Positions 26,587-36,631 of a stretch of DNA of 64,000 nt are shown in pieces (position 1 is the first letter of the stretch; each line of letters starts with the position of its first letter). The stretch lies in contig JAHJOQ010000121.1 of assembly GCA_018820315.1 (NCBI GenBank), positions 1 to 64,000 of the forward strand, written 5' to 3'. Source of the stretch: Candidatus Zixiibacteriota bacterium. GTDB taxonomy: Bacteria; Zixibacteria; MSB-5A5; JAABVY01; JAHJOQ01. The notes below the pieces were generated by a model, which did no database searches, was not told the origin of the DNA, and was given only the letters and a program-made list of their open reading frames with translations. The translations under genes and the position numbers were made by a program.

Positions 26587-29355
26587 CTATTGTGATCCCG
26601 CGCATCCATACGTCGGTGCTTCACCGCCAAGATAAATATAGGCTATCAAATGCAGTAGATCGAGAATATCGAAGACACAGTCATTGTTGACATCGAGCCT
26701 GTTGACATCACCCTGCATACCGCCTCCGGCATACAATATCTTGATCATGAGTATTATATCGAGAAGGCTCTGCCGCGTGTCATCGTTTATGTCGCCTGCA
26801 ACATCTCGCGGCACTCCCATCAGCGCCGCTACTGCATTTATTATACCCCGTCCCGAATCGAGCTTCATGTGAAACAGTGGCAATCCGAGATACATCATCG
26901 CGACGCTATCTTTTACCGTGTAGAGCCCGCAAACCTGACCATCGGACTGACTGCCGGGATCGCTGGAAACGTAGCGGTACGCTGGCGTAGAGACATCATG
27001 GTCGAATTCCACCCAGGGCACGAGTTTCAACTGCCGGTCATCACCAAAGTTGTTATAGTAGGAGTTGACAGTGGAATCGACAATGGCATCGGGCCAGAAT
27101 GGTTCTCCCTCGGAATAAACGAAGTCGGTTATATCCGGTTCTGTGTAGTCTGTGAGGCCGAACCAGTCCTGAGTATCTTGAAACAAGGAGACAACCGGGG
27201 TATAGCCGCCTATGAATATGTCGCCTCCCCAATCAGCGAACCATCCGAGATCATCCATCTCATTGCTGAGATTGGAGGACAGATCACTGAACCAGAAAAC
27301 CGACTTGTATTGCCCGAGTTCCTCGATCGGCAGGTCTGATTCTGGTAATCCACCCAGAAAAGTCACGAGATCATACCGGATATCAGAGAAGAAGTATCGA
27401 TATTTTGACAAGCTCATCGAGGAATCGACTGCCCACGGGGTAACATCAACAACGACCAGGGCGTTGCGATTGAAAAAGAGACCTCGGCTTGTCATCGTGT
27501 CGGTCGGCACCGAATAATTCGAATCGACATCCATCGCAACGATATAGTAATCATAATAGCTCTCCTGCAAAACTCCAGAATCAGTCAATTTATCATTATC
27601 CCTGACAGCAACGGTATCGAAATCGTTCTCGCCACTGATTGACCTTAGGACCAGATACTCGACAACATCGGGATGTATCGATCTTTCCCATTCCAGATCT
27701 ATCGCCCGCAGGCCGGGAGACGCAGTGATATTCGTGGGAGCAAATGGAAGCGAATACGGTAAAGCCGACCCGGTGGGATTGATGATGCTCTCTGAAGTCT
27801 CATCAATCACAGTTCCGACCGAGATGAAGTACTCTGTTCCTTCCGTAAGCTCGTCGATTACGAACGAGGTCTCAGTCTTCGCGACATAATGAAATCTCGT
27901 ATAGATACCGGGAGAAGTCCCAACTCTGATTTTGTATTCAAAGTCTCGCGAGTCATTTGCATCGGTCCACTCAACCAGAAGGTGATCGCCGGTTCCCATG
28001 TCCGTTATGGTGATATCCCGGATTACCGGTGGAGCGAATGCAATTTGATAAGCAGTCGCCACACAGCCTTTAACAACCTCGGTCATATAGACGAAGTCGA
28101 GATTGTCTGCAATATCGGATGGCGAGTGGTAGAAAGGAGAAAATCTGGCTTCGTGCACGAATACTGCACTATAACCTGCCTGCTCGAATGGTGCGTGATC
28201 CGATCTGCCACTATTGCCGCCGCCGATGTCAGCGACCAGGTCCGTGTACAGATCCATGCTTTCTTCAAACAGAAGTGCGTAAGGTCGTGACGGAGAGTTG
28301 TGCAAAATTCTAATCACGGTATTTCCGCCGGAGTTGTTGGCTATCATGTCGGCGTTAATCATAATTTCAATATTCACACCAGAATGATCATCTACATATG
28401 CCCCGCTTCCGACAAGCTGCTGCTCTTCACCTGAGAAGCAAATGAACCGTATTGCCTTGGGAGTCTCGAAATCCTGCAGGATTCTCGCGAATTCGACACA
28501 AAATGCTGTGCCGCTTGCATTGTCGTCGGCACCGGGAGCTATCACTCTGGGGTTTCCGGATGAAGTAGCGTCGTAATGTGCGCCTACCACGATATACGTT
28601 TCAGGAGCTGTCGCACCGGGATGGTCGGCAACCACGTTATATGATGGATCGTGTACCGGATTACTCCAGGTGGGATGATACGGATCAAAAGAGACATCGA
28701 GCCCGTACGCTTCGAACTTCTCGGCAATCCAGTCTCTGGCAGCCATTATCGAATCTGAATCGGAATGCCGCGACACAAATGCCTCCAGCCTCCGGACATA
28801 GGATTCGATGCTGTCCATTGAGATCAAGCTGACAAGGGAGTCGATCAGTTCGAGATCCTGGAGTTGAAGCGGCGCAAGCTGTACGACTTCGTATCTAACG
28901 GGTATATCGAATCGGGGCAGCTCGATAAGCATGACGCCATTTGCGGGCTGCTGAAGCAGCTTGCCAGCCTCTCTTTTGACCAGCAACTCGTCGCCAAAAA
29001 GAATTCGATCGCCGGTAGCCAGACTGAGTGTTTCAGACTTCAGATCAATGCGGCGATTCTCGGATACTGCAATCACCCACTCGCTCGGATCGAAAGCGCT
29101 GTGCACAATCTCACACCGCACGCCACCGTTGACTATCCTGTCAATCGCTTCCTCGTCTCCTATTACCAGATATTGGTTGTATCCCCGCAGGAGGACATCC
29201 ACTCCGGAGTTTCGTACGATTTCAGCATCGCGGTAGCTATCTAAAGTCACCTGATATAGATTCCCCGGGGTATCGTCTCCGATTGTCTCAATCGGCACGC
29301 TGAGTATCAGAGACAAAGCGAGAACCACGCCGACAATCATGCTATTCTTTATCAT
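26587..29355 (-). CDS. Secreted M28 zinc peptidase with fibronectin-III and dockerin repeats
   Basis: A 922-residue secreted aminopeptidase-like protein. Signal peptide about 1-26. The M28 domain (about 185-445) keeps all metal and catalytic residues: H260 and D262 (GAHYDAT), D278 (PGADDNASG), E310-E311 (FSGEEQQ), D336 (NADMIAN) and H387 (GRSDHAPF). A fibronectin-III module follows (about 450-540), then a second beta-sandwich and a large domain of unknown role. The C-terminus has a pair of dockerin-type calcium repeats (GDINDDTRQSLLDIILMI and LDVNNDCVFDILDLLHLI). It stands alone, divergent from the M16 pair. Confidence 0.9.
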   Translation of the reverse strand: MIKNSMIVGVVLALSLILSVPIETIGDDTPGNLYQVTLDSYRDAEIVRNSGVDVLLRGYNQYLVIGDEEAIDRIVNGGVRCEIVHSAFDPSEWVIAVSENRRIDLKSETLSLATGDRILFGDELLVKREAGKLLQQPANGVMLIELPRFDIPVRYEVVQLAPLQLQDLELIDSLVSLISMDSIESYVRRLEAFVSRHSDSDSIMAARDWIAEKFEAYGLDVSFDPYHPTWSNPVHDPSYNVVADHPGATAPETYIVVGAHYDATSSGNPRVIAPGADDNASGTAFCVEFARILQDFETPKAIRFICFSGEEQQLVGSGAYVDDHSGVNIEIMINADMIANNSGGNTVIRILHNSPSRPYALLFEESMDLYTDLVADIGGGNSGRSDHAPFEQAGYSAVFVHEARFSPFYHSPSDIADNLDFVYMTEVVKGCVATAYQIAFAPPVIRDITITDMGTGDHLLVEWTDANDSRDFEYKIRVGTSPGIYTRFHYVAKTETSFVIDELTEGTEYFISVGTVIDETSESIINPTGSALPYSLPFAPTNITASPGLRAIDLEWERSIHPDVVEYLVLRSISGENDFDTVAVRDNDKLTDSGVLQESYYDYYIVAMDVDSNYSVPTDTMTSRGLFFNRNALVVVDVTPWAVDSSMSLSKYRYFFSDIRYDLVTFLGGLPESDLPIEELGQYKSVFWFSDLSSNLSNEMDDLGWFADWGGDIFIGGYTPVVSLFQDTQDWFGLTDYTEPDITDFVYSEGEPFWPDAIVDSTVNSYYNNFGDDRQLKLVPWVEFDHDVSTPAYRYVSSDPGSQSDGQVCGLYTVKDSVAMMYLGLPLFHMKLDSGRGIINAVAALMGVPRDVAGDINDDTRQSLLDIILMIKILYAGGGMQGDVNRLDVNNDCVFDILDLLHLIAYIYLGGEAPTYGCAGSQ

Positions 29356-29572
29356 AGTATCATCACCTCTCGTATCTCAAATTCCACTATCCTAGGATAT
29401 CTGACGCACTCAATGGCGACCTGTCCAATATATACATCAATTTAGCGCATGCTTGCAGATAAAACGGATATCAGTAACGCACCGTTCCATCGCTCCATGA
29501 CGCGCAATCTGCTTGCTTTTGGGATAATGTCAGGCTAAATAGGATGAACTGAACCTGTCACAGGAGTGATCC

Positions 29573-30919
29573 ATGAAAACGATCTGCCTGGTTGCAACAG
29601 TCGCTTCACTTTTGAGTCTTGGGAATGCATTGGGTCAGTTCGATCTCGACATAGAAACGACCGTCCTCCCCAATAGCCTGACTCTTCTGACCTATGTAGA
29701 CACTACCGTGCCTACGGTATCGTATCAGACGTTTATCAACGCCGGTTCGCGCGATGAGACCAAGCCGGGCGCTTCCGGTATCGCGCATGTATTCGAGCAC
29801 ATGATGTTCAGGGGAACAGAGAAGCATCCCGACTACGATGAAGCTGTATCGTATATGGGTCCACAGACCAATGCATATACGTCAGAGGACTATACATGCT
29901 ATTTTGTCAATGCCAAGGCTGAGTTTCTCGATCAGATTATTGAGGTGGAATATGACCGGGTGCGAAACCTCCTATTCACCCAGGAGGCTTTCCGCCGCGA
30001 GCTCGGACCGGTCAAGGAGGAGAGGCGCAGAGGAGTTGACGACGATGCCGGAGGGTACATCTATCAGGAATTGAACAGGCTTGCGTACAGGAAGCACACA
30101 TATCGTCACCCCGTCATAGGATGGGAGCAGGATCTCGAGAAGAACCTCAAGTACGCCGACGCCGCTGACTTCAGAAAGTTGTTCTATGTTCCCAACTACA
30201 CAACGATCGTAATCAGCGGCAATTTCGATCGTGCAAAGACAGAAGAACTGGTGCTTCAATATTACGGCGACTGGAAGCCGTCACTGCCGCCGACCTCACA
30301 GGTGAGACAGGAGCCGAAGCAGGATAAAAAGCGCCGGAAGGATTTCGAATGGAAAGACAGTCACACTCCGGCAAGGATGCTTGTTGCCTACAAAGCGCCC
30401 GACCTCAATTTCGACTCACCAGATCTTGTGGCGCTTCAGGTTCTATCCAACATACTATTCTCCAAAACCGGCAGATTGGTCAAAAGGCTTAAGACCGATC
30501 AATCAATGGTGGAGGACATCTCAGGACAAATGGACGGCAGAAAGGATACCGGACTCTTTCTGATAGACGCCTCGCTTAAACCGGGACAGGAATTCGACTC
30601 TGTCCTCGCGATTATCGAATCCGAGCTAAGCGAGATAACGAAGAACGGCGTGACGGAGGATGAACTTGCCCGGGCGGTCAATCCGATGAAGTCGAGGTTT
30701 CTTTTCAGGCTCAGTACTCCAGCCAGAGTCGGTGGCACTATCGGATATTATCAGATGACCGGTGGTGACTACAGGATGATGTTTAAGTACTACGACATGC
30801 TCGGTTCACTGAAGGTCGGAGATATCCGCGCTGCTGCAACTGCCTACCTGCAGCCGATAAACTCGACAATAGTCACTCTCTCGCCGCTACCGTCAAACCA
30901 GGGAGATACGGCGCTATGA
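29573..30919 (+). CDS. M16 family zinc peptidase, catalytic subunit
   Basis: A 448-residue pitrilysin-type protease with a signal peptide (about 1-21). The inverted zinc motif HxxEH is HVFEH (H72, E75, H76), with the downstream Glu ligand in the ELGPVKEERRRG segment (about 145-156). Only one M16 repeat pair is present, as in the catalytic subunit of two-gene systems. The start has AGGAG upstream. The stop overlaps the next M16 gene by four bases. Confidence 0.92.
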   Translation: MKTICLVATVASLLSLGNALGQFDLDIETTVLPNSLTLLTYVDTTVPTVSYQTFINAGSRDETKPGASGIAHVFEHMMFRGTEKHPDYDEAVSYMGPQTNAYTSEDYTCYFVNAKAEFLDQIIEVEYDRVRNLLFTQEAFRRELGPVKEERRRGVDDDAGGYIYQELNRLAYRKHTYRHPVIGWEQDLEKNLKYADAADFRKLFYVPNYTTIVISGNFDRAKTEELVLQYYGDWKPSLPPTSQVRQEPKQDKKRRKDFEWKDSHTPARMLVAYKAPDLNFDSPDLVALQVLSNILFSKTGRLVKRLKTDQSMVEDISGQMDGRKDTGLFLIDASLKPGQEFDSVLAIIESELSEITKNGVTEDELARAVNPMKSRFLFRLSTPARVGGTIGYYQMTGGDYRMMFKYYDMLGSLKVGDIRAAATAYLQPINSTIVTLSPLPSNQGDTAL

Positions 30920-32415
30920 AATCGACAGTCATTACTCTAATCTCAATAGTCGCGATCCTTACGCTATCATGCTCGCTCGAGAAGCAGCAATATGGTACCG
31001 AGTCTGTACAAATGGTTCAGTTGCACAAGGGCGGTATACCTGTTGTGATAATCCAGGTGCTGGTAAAATCCGGTTCTGCGGATGATCCAGTCGGTAAGGA
31101 AGGTCTGGCGCGATTCACCGCGAGTTTGATGGAACGCGGTTCGGCCAAATTCAGCAGGGATCAGATCGAAAGTACCCTTCAGCTACTCGGGACCGAGCTG
31201 AATATTCGAGTCAATCGCGAGACAATTCTGTTCACATGCCAGACTCTGAAAGAGAACCTGGATCAATCCTACGATATCCTCTCTGACATTCTGTTGCATC
31301 CGGGCTTCCCGGGCGATGAAGTGAGTCGGCTGATATCGGAGCAGCAGGATGACATTGACGATATCGTCGAGGACGATTCCCGCCTGTCGTTGGCGATCCT
31401 ACAGGGTTCGCTTTATGTCGGCCATAGATATGCGCATCCCGTGCCGGGTGTCAAGTCTGCTGTCGGGACATTTACTACCAGCGATGCTGAATCGTTCTAT
31501 GCTGCGAACTTCAAAGCTGACAATATCATCATAGGCATTGCCGGAGATTATCCTCCAGAATTCGCCAACAGATTTAGGGAGGATTTCGAGACTTTGAAGC
31601 GAGGATTCGCAAGACATGATCGAGGCACCGCGATTCCGGTTTCCGGAAGAAGAGTAGTGCTTGTCGAAAAAGAGAATCGTTCGCAGACACATTTCAGGAT
31701 CGGCAATATCATGACATACGATCGCAACAGCCCAGACTACTACCCACTGCTGGTTGCGAACACATATTTCGGACAGCACAGGGAATCGTTCGGCAGGCTG
31801 TACCAGACAATTCGAACAGAGCGAGGCTTATCTTACGGCGCGTATGCCTACGCTGAGCATTTCATGCAGTCGGGATGGTCGAAATTGCCGCAAGCCCTGA
31901 TACGCTGGTCGCCGACATATTTCTCGATTTGGACATATCCGAAGGCGGAGAATGCAGAGTTTGCCATCAAGCTGGCGCTGCTGGAGTTGACGAAGCTGAC
32001 GACCGGCGCACCGCCGGAGGAAGATATCGAGAAGATGAAGCAGTTTGATATCAACCACTTTCCGTTTATGTATGAGACACCCGAGCAAAGACTGACTCTC
32101 GAGATGGAGCAGCTGTACTCCGGCGACTCAGCATACATTGCCGACTATCCGAATCGGATTGCCCGTGTAACTGCTGCAGGGGTGTTCGATGTTGCGAAGC
32201 GAAACTGGTCGCCTGAAGATTATGTCCTTGTTGCGGTTGTCTCGGACGGTGAGAAATTCAGGGCGGAGCTTCTTGATAGTCAAACGACGATCGACTACCC
32301 GTCCGGCGCTACAGATGTCGGACTGGAAGATGTCGATGAACAGGTGAAGCGATTCGATTTGAAGCTGACAGAGAATGATTTCACGATATTGAGGGCGTCG
32401 GATCTGTTTAGATAA
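30916..32415 (+). CDS. M16 family peptidase-like protein, non-catalytic partner
   Basis: A 499-residue M16-like protein with a lipoprotein-type signal (ILTLSCSLEKQ, lipobox Cys near 19). At the position where HxxEH belongs it reads GLARFTASLMERG, so the zinc site is lost. Such inactive partners pair with a catalytic M16 protein, as in mitochondrial processing peptidase and bacterial two-gene M16 loci. The four-base overlap with the catalytic gene supports a heterodimer anchored in a membrane. Confidence 0.88.
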   Translation: MKSTVITLISIVAILTLSCSLEKQQYGTESVQMVQLHKGGIPVVIIQVLVKSGSADDPVGKEGLARFTASLMERGSAKFSRDQIESTLQLLGTELNIRVNRETILFTCQTLKENLDQSYDILSDILLHPGFPGDEVSRLISEQQDDIDDIVEDDSRLSLAILQGSLYVGHRYAHPVPGVKSAVGTFTTSDAESFYAANFKADNIIIGIAGDYPPEFANRFREDFETLKRGFARHDRGTAIPVSGRRVVLVEKENRSQTHFRIGNIMTYDRNSPDYYPLLVANTYFGQHRESFGRLYQTIRTERGLSYGAYAYAEHFMQSGWSKLPQALIRWSPTYFSIWTYPKAENAEFAIKLALLELTKLTTGAPPEEDIEKMKQFDINHFPFMYETPEQRLTLEMEQLYSGDSAYIADYPNRIARVTAAGVFDVAKRNWSPEDYVLVAVVSDGEKFRAELLDSQTTIDYPSGATDVGLEDVDEQVKRFDLKLTENDFTILRASDLFR

Positions 32416-32428
32416 GATTGAGGGATGC

Positions 32429-32800
32429 CTATCTGCGCTCGACATGCGCAACAGCGATAGCGTATGTCTCCGTGTGTGAAATCGATATTGATATCTCGAC
32501 GTCAGGGCAGATTTGAAGCGCTTTAGATGATAGATGAGCGACCGGGGCTTTGGTAGGTCCGTCGAGAACCTCGATATCCTTCCACGACAACCCTGAGACT
32601 CCGAGTTGATAGAGGGCTTTGTAGACAGCTTCTTTAGTCGCGATCTTCCCTGCCACACTCTGCAAAAAATTGACTTTGGAGCGGCAATATTGGTTCTCGC
32701 GAGGGGTCAGTACACGGGTAACAAACTTATGCCCCCACCGAGCGAATGATCCCCGGATTCTCTCTATATCGACTATGTCGGTGCCTACGGTTGCTTTCAT
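32429..32800 (-). CDS. acpS: Holo-[acyl-carrier-protein] synthase
   Basis: About 123 residues from the ATG at 32800; the frame is open to TTG at 32809. It transfers 4'-phosphopantetheine from CoA to acyl carrier protein. Hallmarks: VGTDIVDIERI at the N-terminus (Mg-binding Asp) and KIATKEAVYKAL near residue 55 (Glu ligand), with the SISHTETYAIAVAHV strand at the end. It is convergent with the M16 pair, only 13 bp apart. Confidence 0.95.
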   Translation of the reverse strand: MKATVGTDIVDIERIRGSFARWGHKFVTRVLTPRENQYCRSKVNFLQSVAGKIATKEAVYKALYQLGVSGLSWKDIEVLDGPTKAPVAHLSSKALQICPDVEISISISHTETYAIAVAHVERR

Positions 32801-32861
32801 TCTAATCAATTCCGGATAGATAAATAATATACTAACATATGCATTCGCATTGCAAGGAGAT

Positions 32862-33668
32862 TCACATCCAGGGGTGGGACATCCAGGGGCAGAAACCGTA
32901 AGCTACATCATACCTCTTCTCACCTTGACTCTCCTCCCGTATCAACGACTCAACATACGGTAAGCTGCAACATCGCGCCAGGTCTACAGCCAATATCTTC
33001 TTGCCCCTGTAAACCAAGTGACGATCACCCTTCAGCCTGATTATGAATTGCAGCCGCTGATCAAGGAAGTAGTCATATAACCACCCGCGGTCACCACCTC
33101 GATCCATTACCCAAATACCTTTGTTACCCACACCTATACAGACCCTCCTGACAGCCTTGAGTCTCTCCGCGTTCTCACCTTCGAAGTCGGGAGCCTTTGC
33201 CGAATACAAGCGGCTGTACAAAGGCATCTTCTCTGAACTGACAGTTTCCCCACCAATCACATGCATCGTCCAGTAACCATCCGCCAACTCCTTCTTGCTA
33301 CCATCCCGAACACGACCCAGATACTCCATCTTCTTCGCATATAGCTTCGAAATGTCGCTCGTATCTACTATCAGAAGAGTCTTATCTCCGATCTTCCCTC
33401 TGCACATCCTCAGGATCTTCGATGTTATCTCATGCCAAAGCTCCTACCGATCCAACTGGCGCGACAAACGATCGACTGTCCTGGAAAGGGAGGGCTTCTC
33501 CTTCAGAGACCGACACCATTCGCTGAGGTGCAGAGACTGGCGAGCGCAGATGCCAAAGAGAGCTTCCTCAACAAATCTGCCCGCAACTCTCGGAAGACCA
33601 AAAGAAAGTTCTCCCGAAAAAACATGCATTTGTTCCTTTAACTTCCCGGTCACTTTTGCTACATTCAT
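32862..33668 (-). pseudogene. IS4-type transposase remnant (amber stop, C-terminus lost)
   Basis: One reading frame on the minus strand from ATG at 33668 (GGAG upstream) encodes the N-terminal two thirds of a DDE transposase. It is interrupted by a single in-frame TAG at 33444-33446; on both sides the frame is the same (QLDR-stop-ELWHEI). Recognisable parts: KVTGKLKEQM at the start, LLIVDTSDISKLYAKKMEYL and GIWVMDRGGDRGWLYDY with catalytic-type Asp residues. The frame ends at 32862 shortly after DVAYGF, about where another 150 or so residues with the last catalytic acid would be expected. I infer a dead insertion-sequence remnant; the exact IS family is uncertain. Confidence 0.8.
32866..32889. 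repeat. Short direct repeat at the broken transposase end
   Basis: CATCCAGGGG occurs twice, at 32866-32875 and 32880-32889, separated by four bases, exactly where the transposase reading frame loses its expected sequence. It may mark the deletion junction. Confidence 0.5.
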
Positions 33669-33968
33669 ATGGGGCTCCTGTTGTGCCGAAAGGCCTTATC
33701 TCTCTTCAGACAAATAAGCCTACAACAGCGAGACCCTCTGTGCAAAATCAAATAAAACGAGAGTTTCCCCATCTTCCAAAAACCGATAATTCCACTTACG
33801 AAAAACAACAATCCCTTGATCATGATTGCAGGACGCCAAATTAGCCAACATTATTGGGGAAGGTACTGGGAAGATACCGCCAGTGGCTCATGAGCGATCT
33901 CATATACCAACTAAGTCTACATTTGGGATTGCTCGAACGACTGCTTTTTCGTATTTTGTCCAACAGCT
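33669..33968. other. Gene-less stretch
   Basis: About 300 bp with no supported gene. It would contain the promoter-side end of the old insertion sequence; I saw no clear terminal inverted repeat. Confidence 0.35.
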
Positions 33969-34385
33969 ATGAAGACACCTGCTGCAGAAAGAAAGACACT
34001 CGTACTTCTCGCGGGTGCAGTCTGGTCGATTGTCGGAGTCAGTCTGATAGTGGTTGGACTCAAGTGGCTGATATCCGGGAACGGAAATATTGGTGTGTCT
34101 CTTGCTATCGGCGTCGCCGTCGGAGCAGCCGTTCACTTCTTCGGATTCTCCACGCTCGTCACCACCAATCTGAAGAGGATATACTCCCAGTCTCCGGGGA
34201 AAAGCAAAGTCTGCGTATTCGCATTTCAGAACAGGCGTAGCTATCTGATGATCGCGATTATGATACTGATGGGATACATCATGCGCCACTCACCGATACC
34301 GAAAATCTATCTCGCACCAATGTACCTGACAATCGGCTTCGCACTCCTGCTATCGAGCATTCGATACTACGGAAACGCGCGGTGA
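33969..34385 (+). CDS. Hypothetical membrane protein
   Basis: A 138-residue protein with four predicted membrane segments (about 12-32, 40-60, 91-106 and 111-131) and a basic cytoplasmic loop between the second and third (TNLKRIYSQSPGKSK). Both termini are basic. No family is recognised and no Shine-Dalgarno sequence is clear. It is isolated between a transposase remnant and a convergent lipoprotein gene. Confidence 0.65.
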   Translation: MKTPAAERKTLVLLAGAVWSIVGVSLIVVGLKWLISGNGNIGVSLAIGVAVGAAVHFFGFSTLVTTNLKRIYSQSPGKSKVCVFAFQNRRSYLMIAIMILMGYIMRHSPIPKIYLAPMYLTIGFALLLSSIRYYGNAR

Positions 34386-34442
34386 GTGGATCGTTGGCCG
34401 CAATCGATTCCCGGCCAATATCGGCTCAGGCCGAGTTAAGTC

Positions 34443-35297
34443 TCAAAAAGTATAGACTGCATGCCGATGAGACTGCGGTGTATACTCGGAGTACTCGAAC
34501 ACATTGAGGACAATCGAGTCACCGCTGTCGTACATCTGATTGAAACGATCCCGCACAGGCGTTAATATGAATCTTCTGGTTTCTGTTATCCAGGCATCGC
34601 ACGCATCGTCATGGTCATCGTGACGAAGATAGAGATTCGCCTGAACCGGATATGACTCTAAGAATGCATCCGGCGACATGAACAGCAGAAAATCGTGACT
34701 CCCGCAACCGCCGCCATAACTCAAGGTGATACTCAGAGTGTCACTTGCGACAGAGACGTAACCGAGCGTAAAGGGATCAAGCTGAATCATCTCTGGTGGT
34801 AAGTCGGTTATGATAACTGTAGTGTCGATATCAGGATATTCGTAATCGGAAATTCTGAGTGTTGCAACATATTGTTTTTGCTCGATAGGACCCGGCCACT
34901 CCGGATAAGGTATGAGCGAGAGCAGATCGACCCGGTATCCGAGCGCTGTGTCGGAGAGCATGCCCATAAGTCGGGGGTTGAATCCACCTCCCGAGATTGA
35001 AGGAGATGCAGACGCTGTGCCAAGGCCTGATTTGGTCAGTTCAATGCTGGCACTGGCTATTCCGGCCCAGAAACACTGCACTCTGGTTGGACAGCGAGAT
35101 TCTAATGGAACTGACTCGAAGTTAATCCTGAGGTGGTCTGATTCCCGATAGGCAGTTTCACCGAGCGAAAGGCTGAGAGTGTCTCCCGCAAGTATCTTGT
35201 TCACTCCCTTTCTTCCAGAAATGCCGTCGGAGCAACCGTAGAACATAACCGCAGCTATTAGCAGCGCAAGAGCCAAAATAAGCGATTTGTGCATCAC
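34443..35297 (-). CDS. Hypothetical lipoprotein
   Basis: A 284-residue protein with a lipoprotein signal: hydrophobic segment 5-20 and a lipobox ending at Cys21 (VMFYGCSD). The mature part is beta-rich with scattered Cys (CPTRVQCFWAG, GGGCGSHDF, HDDACDAW), suggesting disulfides outside the cytoplasm. No enzyme motif is seen. The phrase RCPTRVQCFWAG resembles a short motif found in many small bacterial lipoproteins of unknown role. Confidence 0.7.
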   Translation of the reverse strand: MMHKSLILALALLIAAVMFYGCSDGISGRKGVNKILAGDTLSLSLGETAYRESDHLRINFESVPLESRCPTRVQCFWAGIASASIELTKSGLGTASASPSISGGGFNPRLMGMLSDTALGYRVDLLSLIPYPEWPGPIEQKQYVATLRISDYEYPDIDTTVIITDLPPEMIQLDPFTLGYVSVASDTLSITLSYGGGCGSHDFLLFMSPDAFLESYPVQANLYLRHDDHDDACDAWITETRRFILTPVRDRFNQMYDSGDSIVLNVFEYSEYTPQSHRHAVYTF

Positions 35298-36563
35298 CCT
35301 CTTCCTACTACTATATATGACGGCCTGAGGACAAGAATGTTCAATAATTTAAGCTCTTGAATTTGTGCTATTTCGAAAAGCATCTCCGCTCAGTAGGAAG
35401 TCGTATCTGAAGGGCATTCTCCAAATATTCTCTCCGGCTTGGTACGCGCACCGGAAACCGGCCAGAAATCGGATCCAGCTATTGCAGTAGTATCGAGGAG
35501 GCAATAGCACTCTCCGACTTCGTCATCAAACCACCACGGCTTGTTGTCCAGCACAACAACAGAGAATCTCCTCTCTTCAAGCGCACCAAGTAGCTCCGCA
35601 GTAAACTGCGCTTTGATTGAACCATCTTCCCCTTTGAGAATATCCCTTAAGGCCATGCTGTGCGCGTACGGTGGTTTGCCTGCCTGCACTGCCAGATATG
35701 GATGATTGGGGATGTAAATATCTCCCGGCATGCCACTCAACATGCTCACAAATTGCTCTCCCGCAAGAGCATCCGAGTCTTTGGGGAGACGATCAAATGG
35801 ATTGTACACGAGCGAGGCAAACTGAATGATGCAGGCGACGTAGATATATGAAATGATGGTCGAACGGTGATTGCGGAGAGCTGTCGCCGCTGCCCGCAAC
35901 GCCTCCCGAACACCGAGTCCGAACAGGATAGCAATGCATGCGTACGCAGGCATCAGCGAGTTGCTGTCGGACCCAAGATGAGATATCGAGATCCACGAAG
36001 CTCCGAGCATGCCTATGGACATCAACAGATAATACCACGTTGCCTCTCGATCAGATTTTGATATGAGCCTGTGGATGTATGCAATTGCTGCAATTACGGC
36101 TACGGACATCGGGAGAATTATGGAAAGCGGCCAGAACTCCATAAACGGAAGGCTCCAGAATTGATGCTGACTTGGGAGATCGAAAGCATAGTAGCTATAC
36201 CACCCTCCGTGAATGCTGTCCATCCAATATGTTGAGGCAACCAGTGTCACCGTCAAAATCCCGGCGAATATCGCGAATCTCTTTCGATTGCTAAGCAGAC
36301 AGTAAATCGCTATCGGAACGGCTACGGTCAGTGCCGACTGCTTGGTCATGAAGGCGAGGAAGAAGAGCAAACCTGCGGCAAAATACGAAGCTGAATTTCG
36401 ATAGTGCCTCAGCAGGTACAGTGCTCCGAGCATCCACAGCATAAAGAGCGAATCAACTCTCGCAAGATCGAAGTATGTTCCGGTGAGATCATATGTGGCG
36501 ACGTAAAGAGAGCAAGCAAGGACTCCCGCATATGTACTGCCCGACTCCTTTCTCACGAATTGA

Positions 36564-36587
36564 TACTAAGTTGCGTTCATTATTCAA
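36564..36587 (+). repeat. Left terminal inverted repeat of the IS630-type element
   Basis: 24 bases that match the inverse of the right end at 18 positions, including the blocks TTGC and TTCATT. Confidence 0.85.
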
Positions 36588-36631
36588 TTATATTATGATA
36601 TTGGCTGGACTTGAAGTCAAGGAGGCCGATA

